Assembly: GCA_934121885.1 (NCBI GenBank)
Contig: CAKOVH010000005.1
Location: 1 to 64,000, forward strand
Source: an uncultured Clostridia bacterium
GTDB taxonomy: Bacteria > Bacillota > Clostridia > TANB77 > CAG-508
Direction: 5' to 3'
Length of the DNA: 64,000 nucleotides
Below the pieces are notes generated by a model, which was not told the origin of the DNA, did not search any database, and saw only the letters and a program-made list of their open reading frames with translations. This document shows positions 8,640 through 18,920 of the stretch, in pieces; the stretch's first letter is position 1, and each line of letters begins with the position of its first letter. Both the position numbers and the translations under genes were made by a program.

Positions 8640-8850
8640 ATTTAAATTGCGTTGATAATGATAAGAAATTAAAGTTACTATTAGAGATAAAGGATCATGG
8701 CTGAAAGTCCTTTTTAGAAGAACATAATTTTCGCAACACATTGGAGCAATATATTATAAAGTGGAAAAACTAAAAAAAGTTTTTCAAGCTGGGTGGTACC
8801 GCGGAAATAAAAGTTTCGTCCCTGCATATATTGCAAGGGCGTTTTTTGTT
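8640..8850 (+). promoter_or_regulatory. T-box riboswitch leader with GAAC specifier region (Asn AAC / Glu GAA)
   Basis: Stem I base TTGCG (8647-8651) pairs with CGCAA (8732-8736), enclosing an AG-bulge/apical region (AGAGATAAAGG, GGCTGAAAGTCC). The T-box core GCTGGGTGGTACCGCGG is at 8788-8804 with the TGGT bulge that meets the tRNA acceptor end. The terminator CGTCCCTGCA/TGCAAGGGCG plus T tract is at 8817-8848. On the 3' side of stem I the specifier region reads AGAAGAACATAAT: AAC at 8721-8723 followed by the usual purine, overlapped by GAA at 8720-8722. No GAC or GAT is in that position, so the leader should sense tRNA-Asn and possibly tRNA-Glu, not tRNA-Asp. Confidence 0.88.
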
Positions 8851-8888
8851 GTCCTTTCGCAAAATATATATTTTAGGAGGTTTTTAAA

Positions 8889-10640
8889 ATGAGTAAATTT
8901 AGAACTCATAATTGCAACGAAATTAGCTTAAATGATGTTGGAAAAGAAGTTAAAATTTGCGGTTTCGTTGAAACAATTAGAGACCTTGGTGGTCTTGTAT
9001 TCTTAGATATTAGAGATATGTATGGAATTACACAAGTAGTTACATCTGGAAAAGAGGATGCTGTTGATTTTGCATCTAGAATTCCTATCGAATCTAGTGT
9101 TTGTGTTGAAGGTACTGTTCGTAAACGTGATCCTGAAACATACAATCCAAACATACAAACAGGTGAAGTTGAGGTTGTTATAAAAAATATCGAAGTATTA
9201 GGAAAAAGAACAAAAATGCTTCCTTTTGAAGTAAATTCAAATCAAGAAGTTAGAGAAGATTTACGTCTTCAATATCGTTTCTTGGATTTACGTTCTACAA
9301 AATTACAACAAAACTTAATTTTAAGAGCTAAGGTTCTTCAATTCTTAAGAGCTCAAATGATTGAACAAGGATTTTTAGAGGTTCAAACACCAATTTTAAC
9401 AAGTTCATCACCAGAAGGAGCAAGAGATTATTTAGTACCTAGCCGTGTACATCCTGGTAAATTTTATGCCTTACCACAAGCACCACAGCAATTTAAACAA
9501 TTACTTATGGTTTCTGGAATTGATAAGTATTTTCAAATTGCACCATGTTTTAGAGATGAGGACGCAAGAGCAGATAGAGCACCTGGCGAGTTTTATCAAT
9601 TAGATATGGAAATGGCATATAGCACACAAGAAGATGTATTTAGTGTTATTGAACCTGTTGTATATAACACATTCACTAAATTTTCTAATAAAAAAGTTGC
9701 TGAATATCCTTTCCCTAGAATACCATATAATGAAGCAATGTTAAAATACGGAAGTGATAAACCAGATTTAAGAAATCCATTATATATTATTGATGTTTCT
9801 GAATTCTTTAGTAGATGTACTTTTAAACCATTTATTGATAGAACTGTAAGAGCTATTAAAGTTAAAGGTCATTTATCTAAAGGATTCCATGAAAAAATGC
9901 TTGAATATGCTATGTCAATTGGTATGGGAGGTCTTGGTTATCTAGAAGTTCAAGAAGATTTATCTTTCAAAGGTCCTATAGATAAATTTATTCCTGACAA
10001 TATGAAAAGCGAACTTTTAACACTTGCAGAACTTGAAAAAGATGACACAATATTCTTTATTGCAGATAGCAAACCAAAAGCAACTGAACTTGCAGGTCTA
10101 ATTAGAACAGAACTTGGAAAACGTTTAAATCTTATTGATGATAGTTTATTTAAATTCTGTTGGATTATAGATTTCCCAATGTACGAATTAGATGAACATG
10201 GAAAAATAGCTTTTTGCCATAACCCATTTTCTATGCCTCAAGGAGGTTTAAAAGCTTTAAATACAATGAAACCATTAGACATATTAGCTTATCAATATGA
10301 TATAGTTTGCAATGGTATAGAACTTTCATCTGGCGCTGTTAGAAATCATGATCCTGAAATTATGATAAAAGCATTTGAAATTGCTGGATATGAAAAAGAC
10401 GAAATTGAAAAAAGATTTTCTGCATTATTTAATGCATTTCAATTTGGTGCTCCACCTCATGCTGGAATTGCACCTGGTGTAGATAGAATGCTTATGTTAT
10501 TGACTGGTGCTGAGACAATTCGTGAAGTAATAGCATTTCCAATGAACAGTAAAGCTCAAGACCTAATGATGGGAGCTCCTGGAGAAGTTACAAAAGAACA
10601 ACTTGAAGATGTTCATATTAAATTAGATATTAAAAAATAA
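8889..10640 (+). CDS. aspS: Aspartyl-tRNA synthetase, T-box-regulated copy, likely non-discriminating
   Basis: 583 aa bacterial-type AspRS. OB-fold anticodon domain with IRDLGGLVFLDIRD (about residues 31-44), class II motif 2 in FRDEDARADRAPGEF, and motif 3 in GIAPGVDRMLMLL near the C-terminus. The RAPGEFYQLD form resembles AspRS of organisms that charge tRNA-Asn with Asp. A second paralog lies at 37728-39488. The leader specifier (AAC/GAA) and nearby gatCAB make a role in making Asp-tRNA(Asn) for amidation likely (inference). AGGAGG site at 8876-8881. Monocistronic with terminator. Confidence 0.93.
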   Translation: MSKFRTHNCNEISLNDVGKEVKICGFVETIRDLGGLVFLDIRDMYGITQVVTSGKEDAVDFASRIPIESSVCVEGTVRKRDPETYNPNIQTGEVEVVIKNIEVLGKRTKMLPFEVNSNQEVREDLRLQYRFLDLRSTKLQQNLILRAKVLQFLRAQMIEQGFLEVQTPILTSSSPEGARDYLVPSRVHPGKFYALPQAPQQFKQLLMVSGIDKYFQIAPCFRDEDARADRAPGEFYQLDMEMAYSTQEDVFSVIEPVVYNTFTKFSNKKVAEYPFPRIPYNEAMLKYGSDKPDLRNPLYIIDVSEFFSRCTFKPFIDRTVRAIKVKGHLSKGFHEKMLEYAMSIGMGGLGYLEVQEDLSFKGPIDKFIPDNMKSELLTLAELEKDDTIFFIADSKPKATELAGLIRTELGKRLNLIDDSLFKFCWIIDFPMYELDEHGKIAFCHNPFSMPQGGLKALNTMKPLDILAYQYDIVCNGIELSSGAVRNHDPEIMIKAFEIAGYEKDEIEKRFSALFNAFQFGAPPHAGIAPGVDRMLMLLTGAETIREVIAFPMNSKAQDLMMGAPGEVTKEQLEDVHIKLDIKK

Positions 10641-10654
10641 AGATATAAAAAAGT

Positions 10655-10690
10655 AAACCACCTTAGCTTGTTAGCTAGGGTGGTTTTTTT
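10655..10690 (+). terminator. aspS terminator
   Basis: Stem AAACCACC..TAGC/GCTA.GGTGGTTT followed by TTTTTT. Confidence 0.85.
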
Positions 10691-10730
10691 CTTCTTAAAA
10701 AGAAGTTTGATTGGAGTAAGTGAAGATAAG

Positions 10731-11084
10731 TTAGTCTACTATATCTCCCCATACCTCGTAAACAAAGGCATCGTGGAATTCACGAACATCAATTTTCTCT
10801 TTGCAATTGAAATTGAACTTCTTATTTCCTATCTGAATGTTTCCATAGCATTTCGGCTGGTTTGTGAAGATTTGGACATATGTTTTTGTGTTGTGGTGTC
10901 CCTTTGCATCCACTTCTTTAAGAAGCTTTTCAAAGCAAACTGCAAAATTGCATGCCTCATCTTCAGTTTTAAAGATAAGGATAAATTCTTTCTCATTTGC
11001 ATTGTTTGCGTCAAAGGTTATATAAACCTTTTTCGCATGGCTGAATATTTCTCTCCGGGCTGCTACCTTTTGTTTTGTTATCAT
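10731..11084 (-). CDS. Orphan protein A, 117 aa, unusual base composition, one in-frame CGG
   Basis: No recognised family. RBS GGAGG precedes ATG 11084. The coding sequence is clearly richer in G+C and in C/G-ending codons than its neighbours. A predicted strand-helix segment reads KEFILIFKTEDEACNFAVCFEK; the pattern F-x-x-I-F-x-x-E-D-x-A-x-x-F recurs in the orphan at 49661-49951, suggesting a common small fold. Codon 10 (11055-11057) is CGG, a codon absent from the normal genes here. A +1 shift at that point would hit a stop after about a dozen codons, so it must be read in frame to give this protein. Could be a foreign gene. Confidence 0.6.
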   Translation of the reverse strand: MITKQKVAARREIFSHAKKVYITFDANNANEKEFILIFKTEDEACNFAVCFEKLLKEVDAKGHHNTKTYVQIFTNQPKCYGNIQIGNKKFNFNCKEKIDVREFHDAFVYEVWGDIVD

Positions 11085-11098
11085 GGTAATTTTCCTCC

Positions 11099-11137
11099 AA
11101 AAAAATAAGTATCTCCACGATATTGTGGGATACTTAT
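11099..11137 (-). terminator. Hairpin with T7 between adhE and orphan A; terminator or leader attenuator
   Basis: Stem ATAAGTATC plus CCAC/GTGG with one bulged base, then seven T ending immediately before the GGAGG site of orphan A. For adhE read-through it is a complete terminator; in RNA started at the orphan A promoter the first bases of the 5' arm are missing, leaving a shorter hairpin. Confidence 0.6.
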
Positions 11138-11138
11138 T

Positions 11139-11167
11139 ATATTAACATAATTTGATTTTTTTGTCAA
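11139..11167 (-). promoter_or_regulatory. Strong sigma-A promoter of orphan A
   Basis: TTGACA (11162-11167), exactly 17 bp, TAATAT (11139-11144). Confidence 0.8.
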
Positions 11168-11203
11168 ATTTTAAGCTTTCTTTGTTGTATATATAAATAT
11201 TTA

Positions 11204-13807
11204 TTACTTTATTTCATTTCCATAATAGCTATCAAGTAATATTTGTTTTAACTCAGAAACAAGTGGTAATCTTGGATTTGCTGTTGTACATTGATCCTCA
11301 AATGCTCTATCTGCAAGCATATCTACTTTACTTAAAAATTCTTTTTCATCAATTCCTGCATCTTTAAAGCATTTTTCAATTCCTAAATCTGCATTTAATT
11401 TTTGAATTTCGCTTATTAAAGAGTTAACTCCTTCCTCATTTGTATATGCTGGGAAGTTCATTCTTCTAGATAAATCTGCATATTTTTGATCAGCTATAAA
11501 ATATTCATATTTAGGGAATGATACAAACTTTGTTGGTCTCTTGCTATTATATTTAATTACATATGGTAATAATATAGCATTTAATCTACCATGAGCCATA
11601 TGGAATTCTGCTCCCATTTTGTGTGCTAAAGAGTGGTTTATTCCTAGAAATGCATTTGTAAATGCCATACCTGCAATTGTACTAGCATTATGCATATGCT
11701 CTCTTGCAACTTTATTGTTTCCATTATTGTATGCTTCTCTTATATTCTTAAATACTAATTCTGCAGCTTTTTCAGCTAAACCATCTGTAAAATCAGATGC
11801 CATGTTTGAAACATAAGCTTCAATTGCATGTGTTAATACATCCATACCTGTATCTGCAGTTATTCTTTTTGGTAAACTTAATACTAAATCTGGATCAACA
11901 ATTGCAACATCTGGTGTTAATTCATAATCTGCAAGTGGATATTTTTTATTTATTTTCTTATCTGTTATTACTGCAAATGATGTAACTTCAGAACCAGTTC
12001 CAGATGTAGTTGGAATAGCAACCATTTTTGCTTTTGTTCCTAATTTAGGGAACTTATATGTACGTTTTCTTATATCCATAAACTTTAATTTTAAACCTTC
12101 AACATCAGCTTCTGGATGCTCATAAAATAACCACATACCTTTTGCAGCATCTATTGGACTTCCTCCACCTACTGCTATAATAACATCTGGTTTAAATTCA
12201 TTCATCATTTTTACACCTTTATTTATTGTTTCAAATGATGGATCAGATTCAACCTCTGAGAATATCTCAGAATGAACATACTCATTTCTTTTTCTTAAAT
12301 GATATAGAACTTTATCTATATATCCTAAACTTACCATTGATGGATCTGTTACAATAAATGCTCTTGTAATATCAGGCATTTTTTCTAGGTAACCAATTGA
12401 TCCTGCTTCAAAATATATTTTTTCTGGAACTTTAAACCATTGCATATTAACTCTCCTTTTCGCAACTCTTTTTACATTAATTAAATTAACACTAGATACA
12501 TTTGATGTTGTTGAGTTTCCTCCAAATGTACCACATCCAAGTGTAAGTGATGGCATATTTGTGTTATATATATCACCAATTGCACCATGAGTTGATGGAG
12601 AATTTACAATAATTCTTCCTACTTTAACTTTTTCTGCAAATTTGTTAATTGTATCTTTATCCTCTGAATGTATAACAGCTGAATGTCCAAGTCCTCCAAA
12701 TTCAATTAACTTTTCTGCAAGTTCAATACCTTCATCACTACTATTTACTACATAATATGCTAAAACTGGACTTAATTTTTCCTTTGAAAATGGATACTCT
12801 ACACCAACACCATTTTCTTTTAATACTAATACTTTTGTATCTTCAGGAACTTCTATTCCAGCCCCTTTTGCAATTACATATGGGCTTTTTCCAACTATGT
12901 CTGCATTTAATGCACAACCCTTTTCTTCTATAAACATACTACCGCGTAATTTTTTTGTTTCTTCATCTGATAGAAAATAGCATCCTGCTTCTACCATTAG
13001 CTTTTCGAATTCATCTTTTATTTCTTTATCAACAATAACAGATTGTTCTGAAGCACAAATCATTCCATTATCAAATGATTTAGATAATACTAAATCATTT
13101 ACGGATGTTTTTAATTTTGCTGTTTTATCTATATAACAAGGAACATTTCCAGGTCCTACACCAAGTGCTGGTTTTCCACATGAATATGCAGATTTAACCA
13201 TTCCTGTTCCTCCTGTTGCTAAAATTAAGTTTACATCAGGATGATTCATTAATGCTCTTGTAGCATCTATTGAAGGTTTTTCTATCCATAATATACAATT
13301 TTCTGGTGCTCCTGCTGCAACAGCTGCATCTCTTAAATATTTTGCTGCTTGTACACTTGATTTTTGTGCATTTGGATGGAATCCAAATACTATCACATTT
13401 CTTGTTTTTGCAGCTATAATTGATTTAAACATTGTTGTTGAAGTTGGGTTTGTAACAGGTGTAACACCTGCAATAATACCAACTGGCTCAGCAATTTCTT
13501 CATATCCTTCTTCTTCATTTTCTGAAATTATTCCAACTGTTTTATCATATTTTATACTATGATAAATATATTCTGTTGCAAACATATTCTTAGTTATTTT
13601 ATCTTCATAAATTCCTCTTCCTGTTTCTTCAACAGCCATTTTTGCAAGTTCCATATGATGTTCAAGACCTGCCATAGACATAGCCTTTACGATTTTATCT
13701 ACTTGTTCTTGATTAAGTTTTAAGTATTCTTCTGATGCTTTTTTTGCCTTTTTCATCAAAGAATCCATCATCTTTTGAATATCATCATTTTGTTCTTCTT
13801 TTTCCAT
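11204..13807 (-). CDS. adhE: Bifunctional acetaldehyde-CoA/alcohol dehydrogenase
   Basis: 867 aa, the standard AdhE length. The N-terminal aldehyde dehydrogenase half has the catalytic cysteine in [11 protein letters not shown]. The C-terminal iron-dependent alcohol dehydrogenase half has [11 protein letters not shown] for NAD and the metal-binding histidines in [17 protein letters not shown]. Converts acetyl-CoA to ethanol while re-oxidising two NADH; the enzymes form spirosomes. Indicates a fermentative anaerobe. Own strong promoter and a long spacer to the next gene. Confidence 0.97.
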   Translation of the reverse strand: MEKEEQNDDIQKMMDSLMKKAKKASEEYLKLNQEQVDKIVKAMSMAGLEHHMELAKMAVEETGRGIYEDKITKNMFATEYIYHSIKYDKTVGIISENEEEGYEEIAEPVGIIAGVTPVTNPTSTTMFKSIIAAKTRNVIVFGFHPNAQKSSVQAAKYLRDAAVAAGAPENCILWIEKPSIDATRALMNHPDVNLILATGGTGMVKSAYSCGKPALGVGPGNVPCYIDKTAKLKTSVNDLVLSKSFDNGMICASEQSVIVDKEIKDEFEKLMVEAGCYFLSDEETKKLRGSMFIEEKGCALNADIVGKSPYVIAKGAGIEVPEDTKVLVLKENGVGVEYPFSKEKLSPVLAYYVVNSSDEGIELAEKLIEFGGLGHSAVIHSEDKDTINKFAEKVKVGRIIVNSPSTHGAIGDIYNTNMPSLTLGCGTFGGNSTTSNVSSVNLINVKRVAKRRVNMQWFKVPEKIYFEAGSIGYLEKMPDITRAFIVTDPSMVSLGYIDKVLYHLRKRNEYVHSEIFSEVESDPSFETINKGVKMMNEFKPDVIIAVGGGSPIDAAKGMWLFYEHPEADVEGLKLKFMDIRKRTYKFPKLGTKAKMVAIPTTSGTGSEVTSFAVITDKKINKKYPLADYELTPDVAIVDPDLVLSLPKRITADTGMDVLTHAIEAYVSNMASDFTDGLAEKAAELVFKNIREAYNNGNNKVAREHMHNASTIAGMAFTNAFLGINHSLAHKMGAEFHMAHGRLNAILLPYVIKYNSKRPTKFVSFPKYEYFIADQKYADLSRRMNFPAYTNEEGVNSLISEIQKLNADLGIEKCFKDAGIDEKEFLSKVDMLADRAFEDQCTTANPRLPLVSELKQILLDSYYGNEIK

Positions 13808-13834
13808 TTAAACTCCTCCTTTGCATTCTTAACT

Positions 13835-13862
13835 ATTATATAATACTTAAAATAATTGTCAA
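13835..13862 (-). promoter_or_regulatory. adhE promoter
   Basis: TTGACA (13857-13862), 16-bp spacer, TATAAT (13835-13840), followed by AGGAGGAG before the adhE ATG. Confidence 0.78.
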
Positions 13863-13986
13863 GAAAAATATAACGCGTATTTCTTCTTTATTCTATCATA
13901 ATTTTTATATTTTTCTTGTTTTCCCCTTCAAATATCTTTCAAAATGTTATATAATACATACATTGTAAATCGAAAGGATTGATATT

Positions 13987-16410
13987 ATGGCATACAATTT
14001 TAAAGAAGTTGAAAAAAAATGGCAAAATAAATGGTACAGTGAAGGTACATTTTTTGCTAAAAATGATACCACAAAGAAAAAATGGTATGGTCTTATTGAA
14101 TTTCCTTATCCATCAGGACAGGGTCTTCATGTAGGTCATCCAAGAAGTTATACAGCACTTGATATTATTGCAAGAAAGAAAAGAATGGAAGGATATAATG
14201 TACTATTTCCTATAGGTTTTGACGCATTTGGTCTTCCTGCTGAAAACTTTGCAATAAAAAATCATATTCATCCAAAAATAACTACTGAGAAAAACATTGC
14301 TCATTTTAAAGAGCAATTAAAATCTTTAGGATTTTCTTTTGATTGGTCAAGAGAAATAAATACAACAGATCCTAATTATTATAAATGGACTCAATGGATA
14401 TTTATTCAATTATATAAACATGGATTAGCATATAAAACAACAATGCCAATAAACTTTTGCACAGGTTGTAAAGTTGGACTTGCAAACGAAGAAGTTGTTA
14501 ATGGTGTATGTGAAAGATGTGGAAGCCCTGTTGTTCAAAAAGAAAAAAGCCAATGGATGTTAAAAATAACTGAATATGCTCAGCGTTTAATAGACGATTT
14601 AGACGATTTAGATTATCTAGATAAAATAAAAGCACAACAAAAAAATTGGATTGGAAGAAGTGAAGGAGCAGAAGTTAATTTTAGTTTAGCTGGAACTACA
14701 GATAAACTTACAGTTTATACAACAAGACCTGATACATTATTTGGTGCAACATATATGGTTATAGCTCCAGAGCATCCATTTATAAAAAAATATGCAGATA
14801 GAATAACAAATATAGAAGAAGTTGAAAACTACAAAAATCAGGCTGCTTTAAAATCAGATTTTGAGCGTTCTGAACTTAATAAAGATAAAACAGGAGTTGA
14901 AATAAAAGGTTTAAGAGCAATTAACCCTGTAACAAATAAAGAGATACCAATTTGGGTTTCTGATTATGTTTTAATTACATATGGTACAGGTGCTATTATG
15001 GCAGTTCCTGCACATGATGATCGTGATTATGCTTTTGCAAGTAAGTTTGATATTCCAATGCTACAAGTTGTTAAATCTAACAACAAAGAAAATATATGTG
15101 ACCTTTCAAAAGAAGCATTTACAGATGTTGAGGATGGAGTTTTAGTAAACTCAGATTTCTTAAATGGATTATCTGTATCTGATGCTAAAAAGAAAATAAT
15201 TTCTTTCCTAGAAGAAAAAGGTATTGGTACTAAAAAAGTAAATTACAAGCTTCGTGATTGGGTATTTTCAAGACAACGTTATTGGGGTGAACCAATCCCT
15301 ATGATACACTGTGAAAAATGTGGTTGGGTTCCTGTTCCAGAAAATGAGTTACCTCTTGTTTTACCAGATATTGAAGATTATGAACCTGGTGAAAACGGAG
15401 AATCACCTCTTGCAAAACTTGATTCATGGATTAATACAAAATGTCCATGTTGTGGTGGAGATGCAAAAAGAGAAACAGATACAATGCCTCAATGGGCAGG
15501 ATCTTCATGGTACTATTTAAGATATATGGATGCACATAACGAAAATGCTCTTGCATCAAAAGAAGCTTTAAATTACTGGTCACCTGTTGATTGGTATAAT
15601 GGAGGTATGGAACATACAACTCTTCACCTTCTATATTCAAGATTTTGGCATAAATTTTTATATGATATCGGAGTTGTTCCTACAAAAGAACCATATCAAA
15701 AACGTACATCACATGGTATGATTTTAGGAAGTAATGGTGAAAAAATGTCTAAATCTAAAGGAAATGTTATTAATCCTGATGATATTGTTGCAGAATTCGG
15801 AGCAGATACCTTCCGTGTTTATGAAATGTTTATGGGACCTTTTGATCAAACAGCATCTTGGTCTATGGAAAGTATTCGTGGATGTGGCAAGTTCTTAGAT
15901 AGAGTATGGAATTTACAAGATATGCTTGTAGAAGGTGATACATATACACCAAAATTTGAAAAAATGATGAATAAAGCTATAAAGAAAGTATCTTCTGATA
16001 TTGAAGAAATGAAATTTAATACAGCAGTTAGTACATTTATGACAATGGTAAATGAATTCTACAAAGAAAAACAAATAAACAAAGCTGAATTTAAAACTTT
16101 ACTACAATTATTAAATCCATTTGCACCTCACATGACAGAAGAACTATTCAGTAAATTCTCAAATGAAACAATTGCAAATACTCCATGGCCAACATTTGAT
16201 GAATCGAAAACAATTGATGATGAAATTGAAGTTCCAATTCAAATAAACGGAAAAGTAAAATCTACAATTTCAGTTGTTCTTGATTCTTCTGAAGAAACTG
16301 TAAAAGAATTAGTTCATAAAAATGAAACAATTCAAAATCAACTTGACGGAAAAACAATTGTAAAAGAAATATACGTAAAAAATAAAATTTATAACATTGT
16401 TGTAAAATAG
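13987..16410 (+). CDS. leuS: Leucyl-tRNA synthetase
   Basis: 807 aa class Ia synthetase. HIGH-type motif in [18 protein letters not shown]1 editing domain with [14 protein letters not shown] and [15 protein letters not shown] (hydrolysis of mischarged tRNA), KMSKS in [10 protein letters not shown], and a C-terminal anticodon/leucine-specific region. A zinc-knuckle pair (CTGC..CERC) is visible near residues 158-178. No T-box leader; a TATAAT lies about 35 bases upstream. Confidence 0.97.
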   Translation: MAYNFKEVEKKWQNKWYSEGTFFAKNDTTKKKWYGLIEFPYPSGQGLHVGHPRSYTALDIIARKKRMEGYNVLFPIGFDAFGLPAENFAIKNHIHPKITTEKNIAHFKEQLKSLGFSFDWSREINTTDPNYYKWTQWIFIQLYKHGLAYKTTMPINFCTGCKVGLANEEVVNGVCERCGSPVVQKEKSQWMLKITEYAQRLIDDLDDLDYLDKIKAQQKNWIGRSEGAEVNFSLAGTTDKLTVYTTRPDTLFGATYMVIAPEHPFIKKYADRITNIEEVENYKNQAALKSDFERSELNKDKTGVEIKGLRAINPVTNKEIPIWVSDYVLITYGTGAIMAVPAHDDRDYAFASKFDIPMLQVVKSNNKENICDLSKEAFTDVEDGVLVNSDFLNGLSVSDAKKKIISFLEEKGIGTKKVNYKLRDWVFSRQRYWGEPIPMIHCEKCGWVPVPENELPLVLPDIEDYEPGENGESPLAKLDSWINTKCPCCGGDAKRETDTMPQWAGSSWYYLRYMDAHNENALASKEALNYWSPVDWYNGGMEHTTLHLLYSRFWHKFLYDIGVVPTKEPYQKRTSHGMILGSNGEKMSKSKGNVINPDDIVAEFGADTFRVYEMFMGPFDQTASWSMESIRGCGKFLDRVWNLQDMLVEGDTYTPKFEKMMNKAIKKVSSDIEEMKFNTAVSTFMTMVNEFYKEKQINKAEFKTLLQLLNPFAPHMTEELFSKFSNETIANTPWPTFDESKTIDDEIEVPIQINGKVKSTISVVLDSSEETVKELVHKNETIQNQLDGKTIVKEIYVKNKIYNIVVK

Positions 16411-16428
16411 TTTGTCATATTATTGTAA

Positions 16429-16463
16429 CAAAAAAGTAATATTCTTGTAATATTACTTTTTGT
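16429..16463 (+). terminator. leuS terminator
   Basis: Stem CAAAAAAGTAATATT/AATATTACTTTTTG then T6. Confidence 0.85.
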
Positions 16464-16513
16464 TTTTTGTTGTATAATATTGTCATATGAAATACTAAGG
16501 AGAAATATATATC

Positions 16514-17590
16514 ATGAGTATTGAATCAGATTTAAAAAAAGATGGCATTAAAGTAATTGGTACATTAGATACCATTAAAGTAAATACCCTAGCTCATAAT
16601 GTAGCAGAAAAAATTTGTAAAACATTTCCTGAGCAACACTTTATTTTTCAAAGTTTATTTATTGCACTTTCTAGAATACCTATGTATATTGCAGATATTC
16701 CAGAAGGTTATGCAGAGGCTAATTACTTTTATAAAAACTCATCAATATACTTTAAAGCAGGTGCATCTGTTGATGAGTTAGAAAAATATGCTATTCATGA
16801 ATTTATTCATTATTTACAAGAAATTAAAGATAAAAAAGGAAATCTTGTTAAACTTGGATTATGCGAGTATGGAGATTTTAAAATATATGGTATGGCACTT
16901 AATGAAGGTGCTGTTCAATTAATGGCTTCAAAAGCACTAGGACAAAAACAAGAAATAGTAAAATATTACGATATATCTCTTCCTACAATTAGTCCAAATT
17001 ACTATCCTGTACTATGCAGTTTAGTAGCACAAATGGCTTACATTACAGGTGAGGAAGTTTTATTTGATAGTACTTTTTATGGAACAGATGCTTTTAAAGA
17101 GCGTTTTTGTGAGTTATGTAGCTATAATTCTCTTGTAAAAATTCAAAATATGTTAGACAAAATAATGGAACAGGAAGAAAAAATTATTAAACTAAATCAA
17201 ATATTAGTTAGTGATAAATGTGAAGGAATGAAAGCTCAAAAAGTTGCATCAAAAATTTCAAAATGTAAATCTAAAATAAAGTCATTATATTTTGAAGCAC
17301 AAGATTTAATTTATTCTTCATATTTTGATACACAATTTACAAAAATAACTACTACAGCCGATATAGATAGTTATCGTTTCAGATTATATAATTACAAAAA
17401 TTATATTGGAATTGATGAAAAATATTTAACATTTAATGATTATTATATTAATAAAATGATGGATTTAGATAATAAATATGAAAACATTATAAACAACACA
17501 AGTTTAGCATTAGTTAGTCAATCAAAAACCGCAATTTTCTTTAGAAAACTAAAAGCTATATTAACTGCAAAAGTTGAACTTGAAAAATAA
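16514..17590 (+). CDS. Putative zinc metallopeptidase of unassigned family (HEFIH...NEG)
   Basis: 358 aa, no signal peptide or clear transmembrane segment. HEFIH at residues 95-99 followed by LNEGAVQLM with E131 is the arrangement of gluzincins (two His of HExxH plus a downstream Glu as ligands, first Glu catalytic). The remaining 220 residues look helical, with several Lys/Glu-rich stretches and no named domain. AAGGAG site before ATG 16514; single gene with its own terminator. I do not recognise the family; peptidase activity is inferred from the metal site only. Confidence 0.6.
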   Translation: MSIESDLKKDGIKVIGTLDTIKVNTLAHNVAEKICKTFPEQHFIFQSLFIALSRIPMYIADIPEGYAEANYFYKNSSIYFKAGASVDELEKYAIHEFIHYLQEIKDKKGNLVKLGLCEYGDFKIYGMALNEGAVQLMASKALGQKQEIVKYYDISLPTISPNYYPVLCSLVAQMAYITGEEVLFDSTFYGTDAFKERFCELCSYNSLVKIQNMLDKIMEQEEKIIKLNQILVSDKCEGMKAQKVASKISKCKSKIKSLYFEAQDLIYSSYFDTQFTKITTTADIDSYRFRLYNYKNYIGIDEKYLTFNDYYINKMMDLDNKYENIINNTSLALVSQSKTAIFFRKLKAILTAKVELEK

Positions 17591-17597
17591 TTATAAT

Positions 17598-17637
17598 AAA
17601 AAAGAAATTCTACTAAAATAATAGAATTTCTTTTTTT
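17598..17637. terminator. Bidirectional terminator
   Basis: Stem AAAAAGAAATTCTA/TAGAATTTCTTTTT between convergent genes, with T on both outer sides. Confidence 0.85.
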
Positions 17638-17639
17638 AT

Positions 17640-18902
17640 TTATTTTAAATCCTCTATAATACTTTTTGCTGCTTCTCTTCCCGCTCTTGCAGCCCATGCT
17701 ACTGTTGCCTTTTGACCTGTTAAGTCTCCACCACTATAAACTTTATCATCTGATGTTTTGTATCTTTCATCTATTTGTATGTATCCTTTATTGTTAAGTT
17801 TTAAGCCTAGATTATTTACTATTTTTTCTTCTACTTTTGAACCTAAAGCCATTATAACAAAATCCATATCTAAAATATAATTACTATTTTCTATATTTAC
17901 AGGTACTTCTCTTGTTTCTCCTTCTTTTTTTATAAGCTCTGTTTTTATGCATTCTATTCTTTGAACTTTTTTATCCCCCAATATTTTTACAATATTATTT
18001 TGAAATAAAAACTCAATATTTTCACTTTTAGCAGCTTCTATCTCTTTTTGTTCTGCTGGCATTTGTTTTTCTGCTCTTCTATATATTATACAAACTCTTT
18101 TAGCTCCTAGTCTTTTTATTGTTCTCGCACAATCTATTGCAACATTACCGCCTCCAATAATTGCCACATTTTTTCCTTCATAATTTGGATGAATACTTTT
18201 TTCTAGCAGTAAGTTTCCTCCATAAACTCCGTCTAATTCTTCTCCTTCAATATTCATTTTTACAGGTACATTTGCACCCATTCCTATAAATACTGCATCA
18301 TAATCTTTTTTTAATGTTTCAAGAACGCCATCTTTTCCAAGTTCATAGTTTGTTTTTACATTAATTCCTAATTCTAAAATAGAATTAATTGTTTCATCTA
18401 AAATTTTCCTATCTAAACGAAACTCTGGTATACCGTGTCTCAATATACCTCCTAATTCAGAATATTTTTCATATATTGTAACTTCTGCTCCTTCTCTTGC
18501 AAGAAATGCACTACAAGTAAGACCTGCAGGGCCACTTCCTACTACTGCTATTTTCTTTCCAGTTAATAAACTACCTTTTTTATAATTTTTATAGTATTCA
18601 TTTTTTAATGCCTCATCAAAAATATATGCTTCTATTTCACCTATTGAAACAGGATTTCCTTTTATTCCTCTCACACAGTTTCCTTGGCATTGCTTTTCAT
18701 GAGGACATATTCTACCACATATACTTCCTAATACTGTTGTGTTACTTAATACTTCATATGCTTTTTTTATATTCCCCTCTTTACAAAATTGTATAAATGT
18801 TGGAATATCATTTTTTAAAGGACATCCATTATTTGAGCATGGCTTAACCTTACAATTTAAACAATGCTTTGTTTTTTCTTCTATGTAATCATAATCTTTC
18901 AT
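17640..18902 (-). CDS. GltD-like NAD(P)-dependent FAD/Fe-S oxidoreductase
   Basis: 420 aa. N-terminal cysteine clusters (HCLNCKVKPCSNNGCPL and CGRICPHEKQCQGNC) bind Fe-S clusters. They are followed by an FAD Rossmann motif GSGPAGL near residue 120 and an NADPH motif GGGNVAIDCARTIKRLGA near 245, ending with the FAD-binding GGDLTGQKATVAWAARAGR. This is the GltD/NfnL/SudA architecture. No glutamate synthase large subunit is nearby, so it probably serves another electron-transfer partner. Last gene of the minus-strand block that includes the UDG gene. Confidence 0.85.
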   Translation of the reverse strand: MKDYDYIEEKTKHCLNCKVKPCSNNGCPLKNDIPTFIQFCKEGNIKKAYEVLSNTTVLGSICGRICPHEKQCQGNCVRGIKGNPVSIGEIEAYIFDEALKNEYYKNYKKGSLLTGKKIAVVGSGPAGLTCSAFLAREGAEVTIYEKYSELGGILRHGIPEFRLDRKILDETINSILELGINVKTNYELGKDGVLETLKKDYDAVFIGMGANVPVKMNIEGEELDGVYGGNLLLEKSIHPNYEGKNVAIIGGGNVAIDCARTIKRLGAKRVCIIYRRAEKQMPAEQKEIEAAKSENIEFLFQNNIVKILGDKKVQRIECIKTELIKKEGETREVPVNIENSNYILDMDFVIMALGSKVEEKIVNNLGLKLNNKGYIQIDERYKTSDDKVYSGGDLTGQKATVAWAARAGREAAKSIIEDLK

Positions 18903-18920
18903 AACCTTATTCCTTTTCCT

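Noticed and set aside
10668..11108. Plus-strand open frame opposite orphan A
   Set aside because: It begins inside the aspS terminator, has no ribosome-binding site and mirrors orphan A, which has a promoter and a good site.
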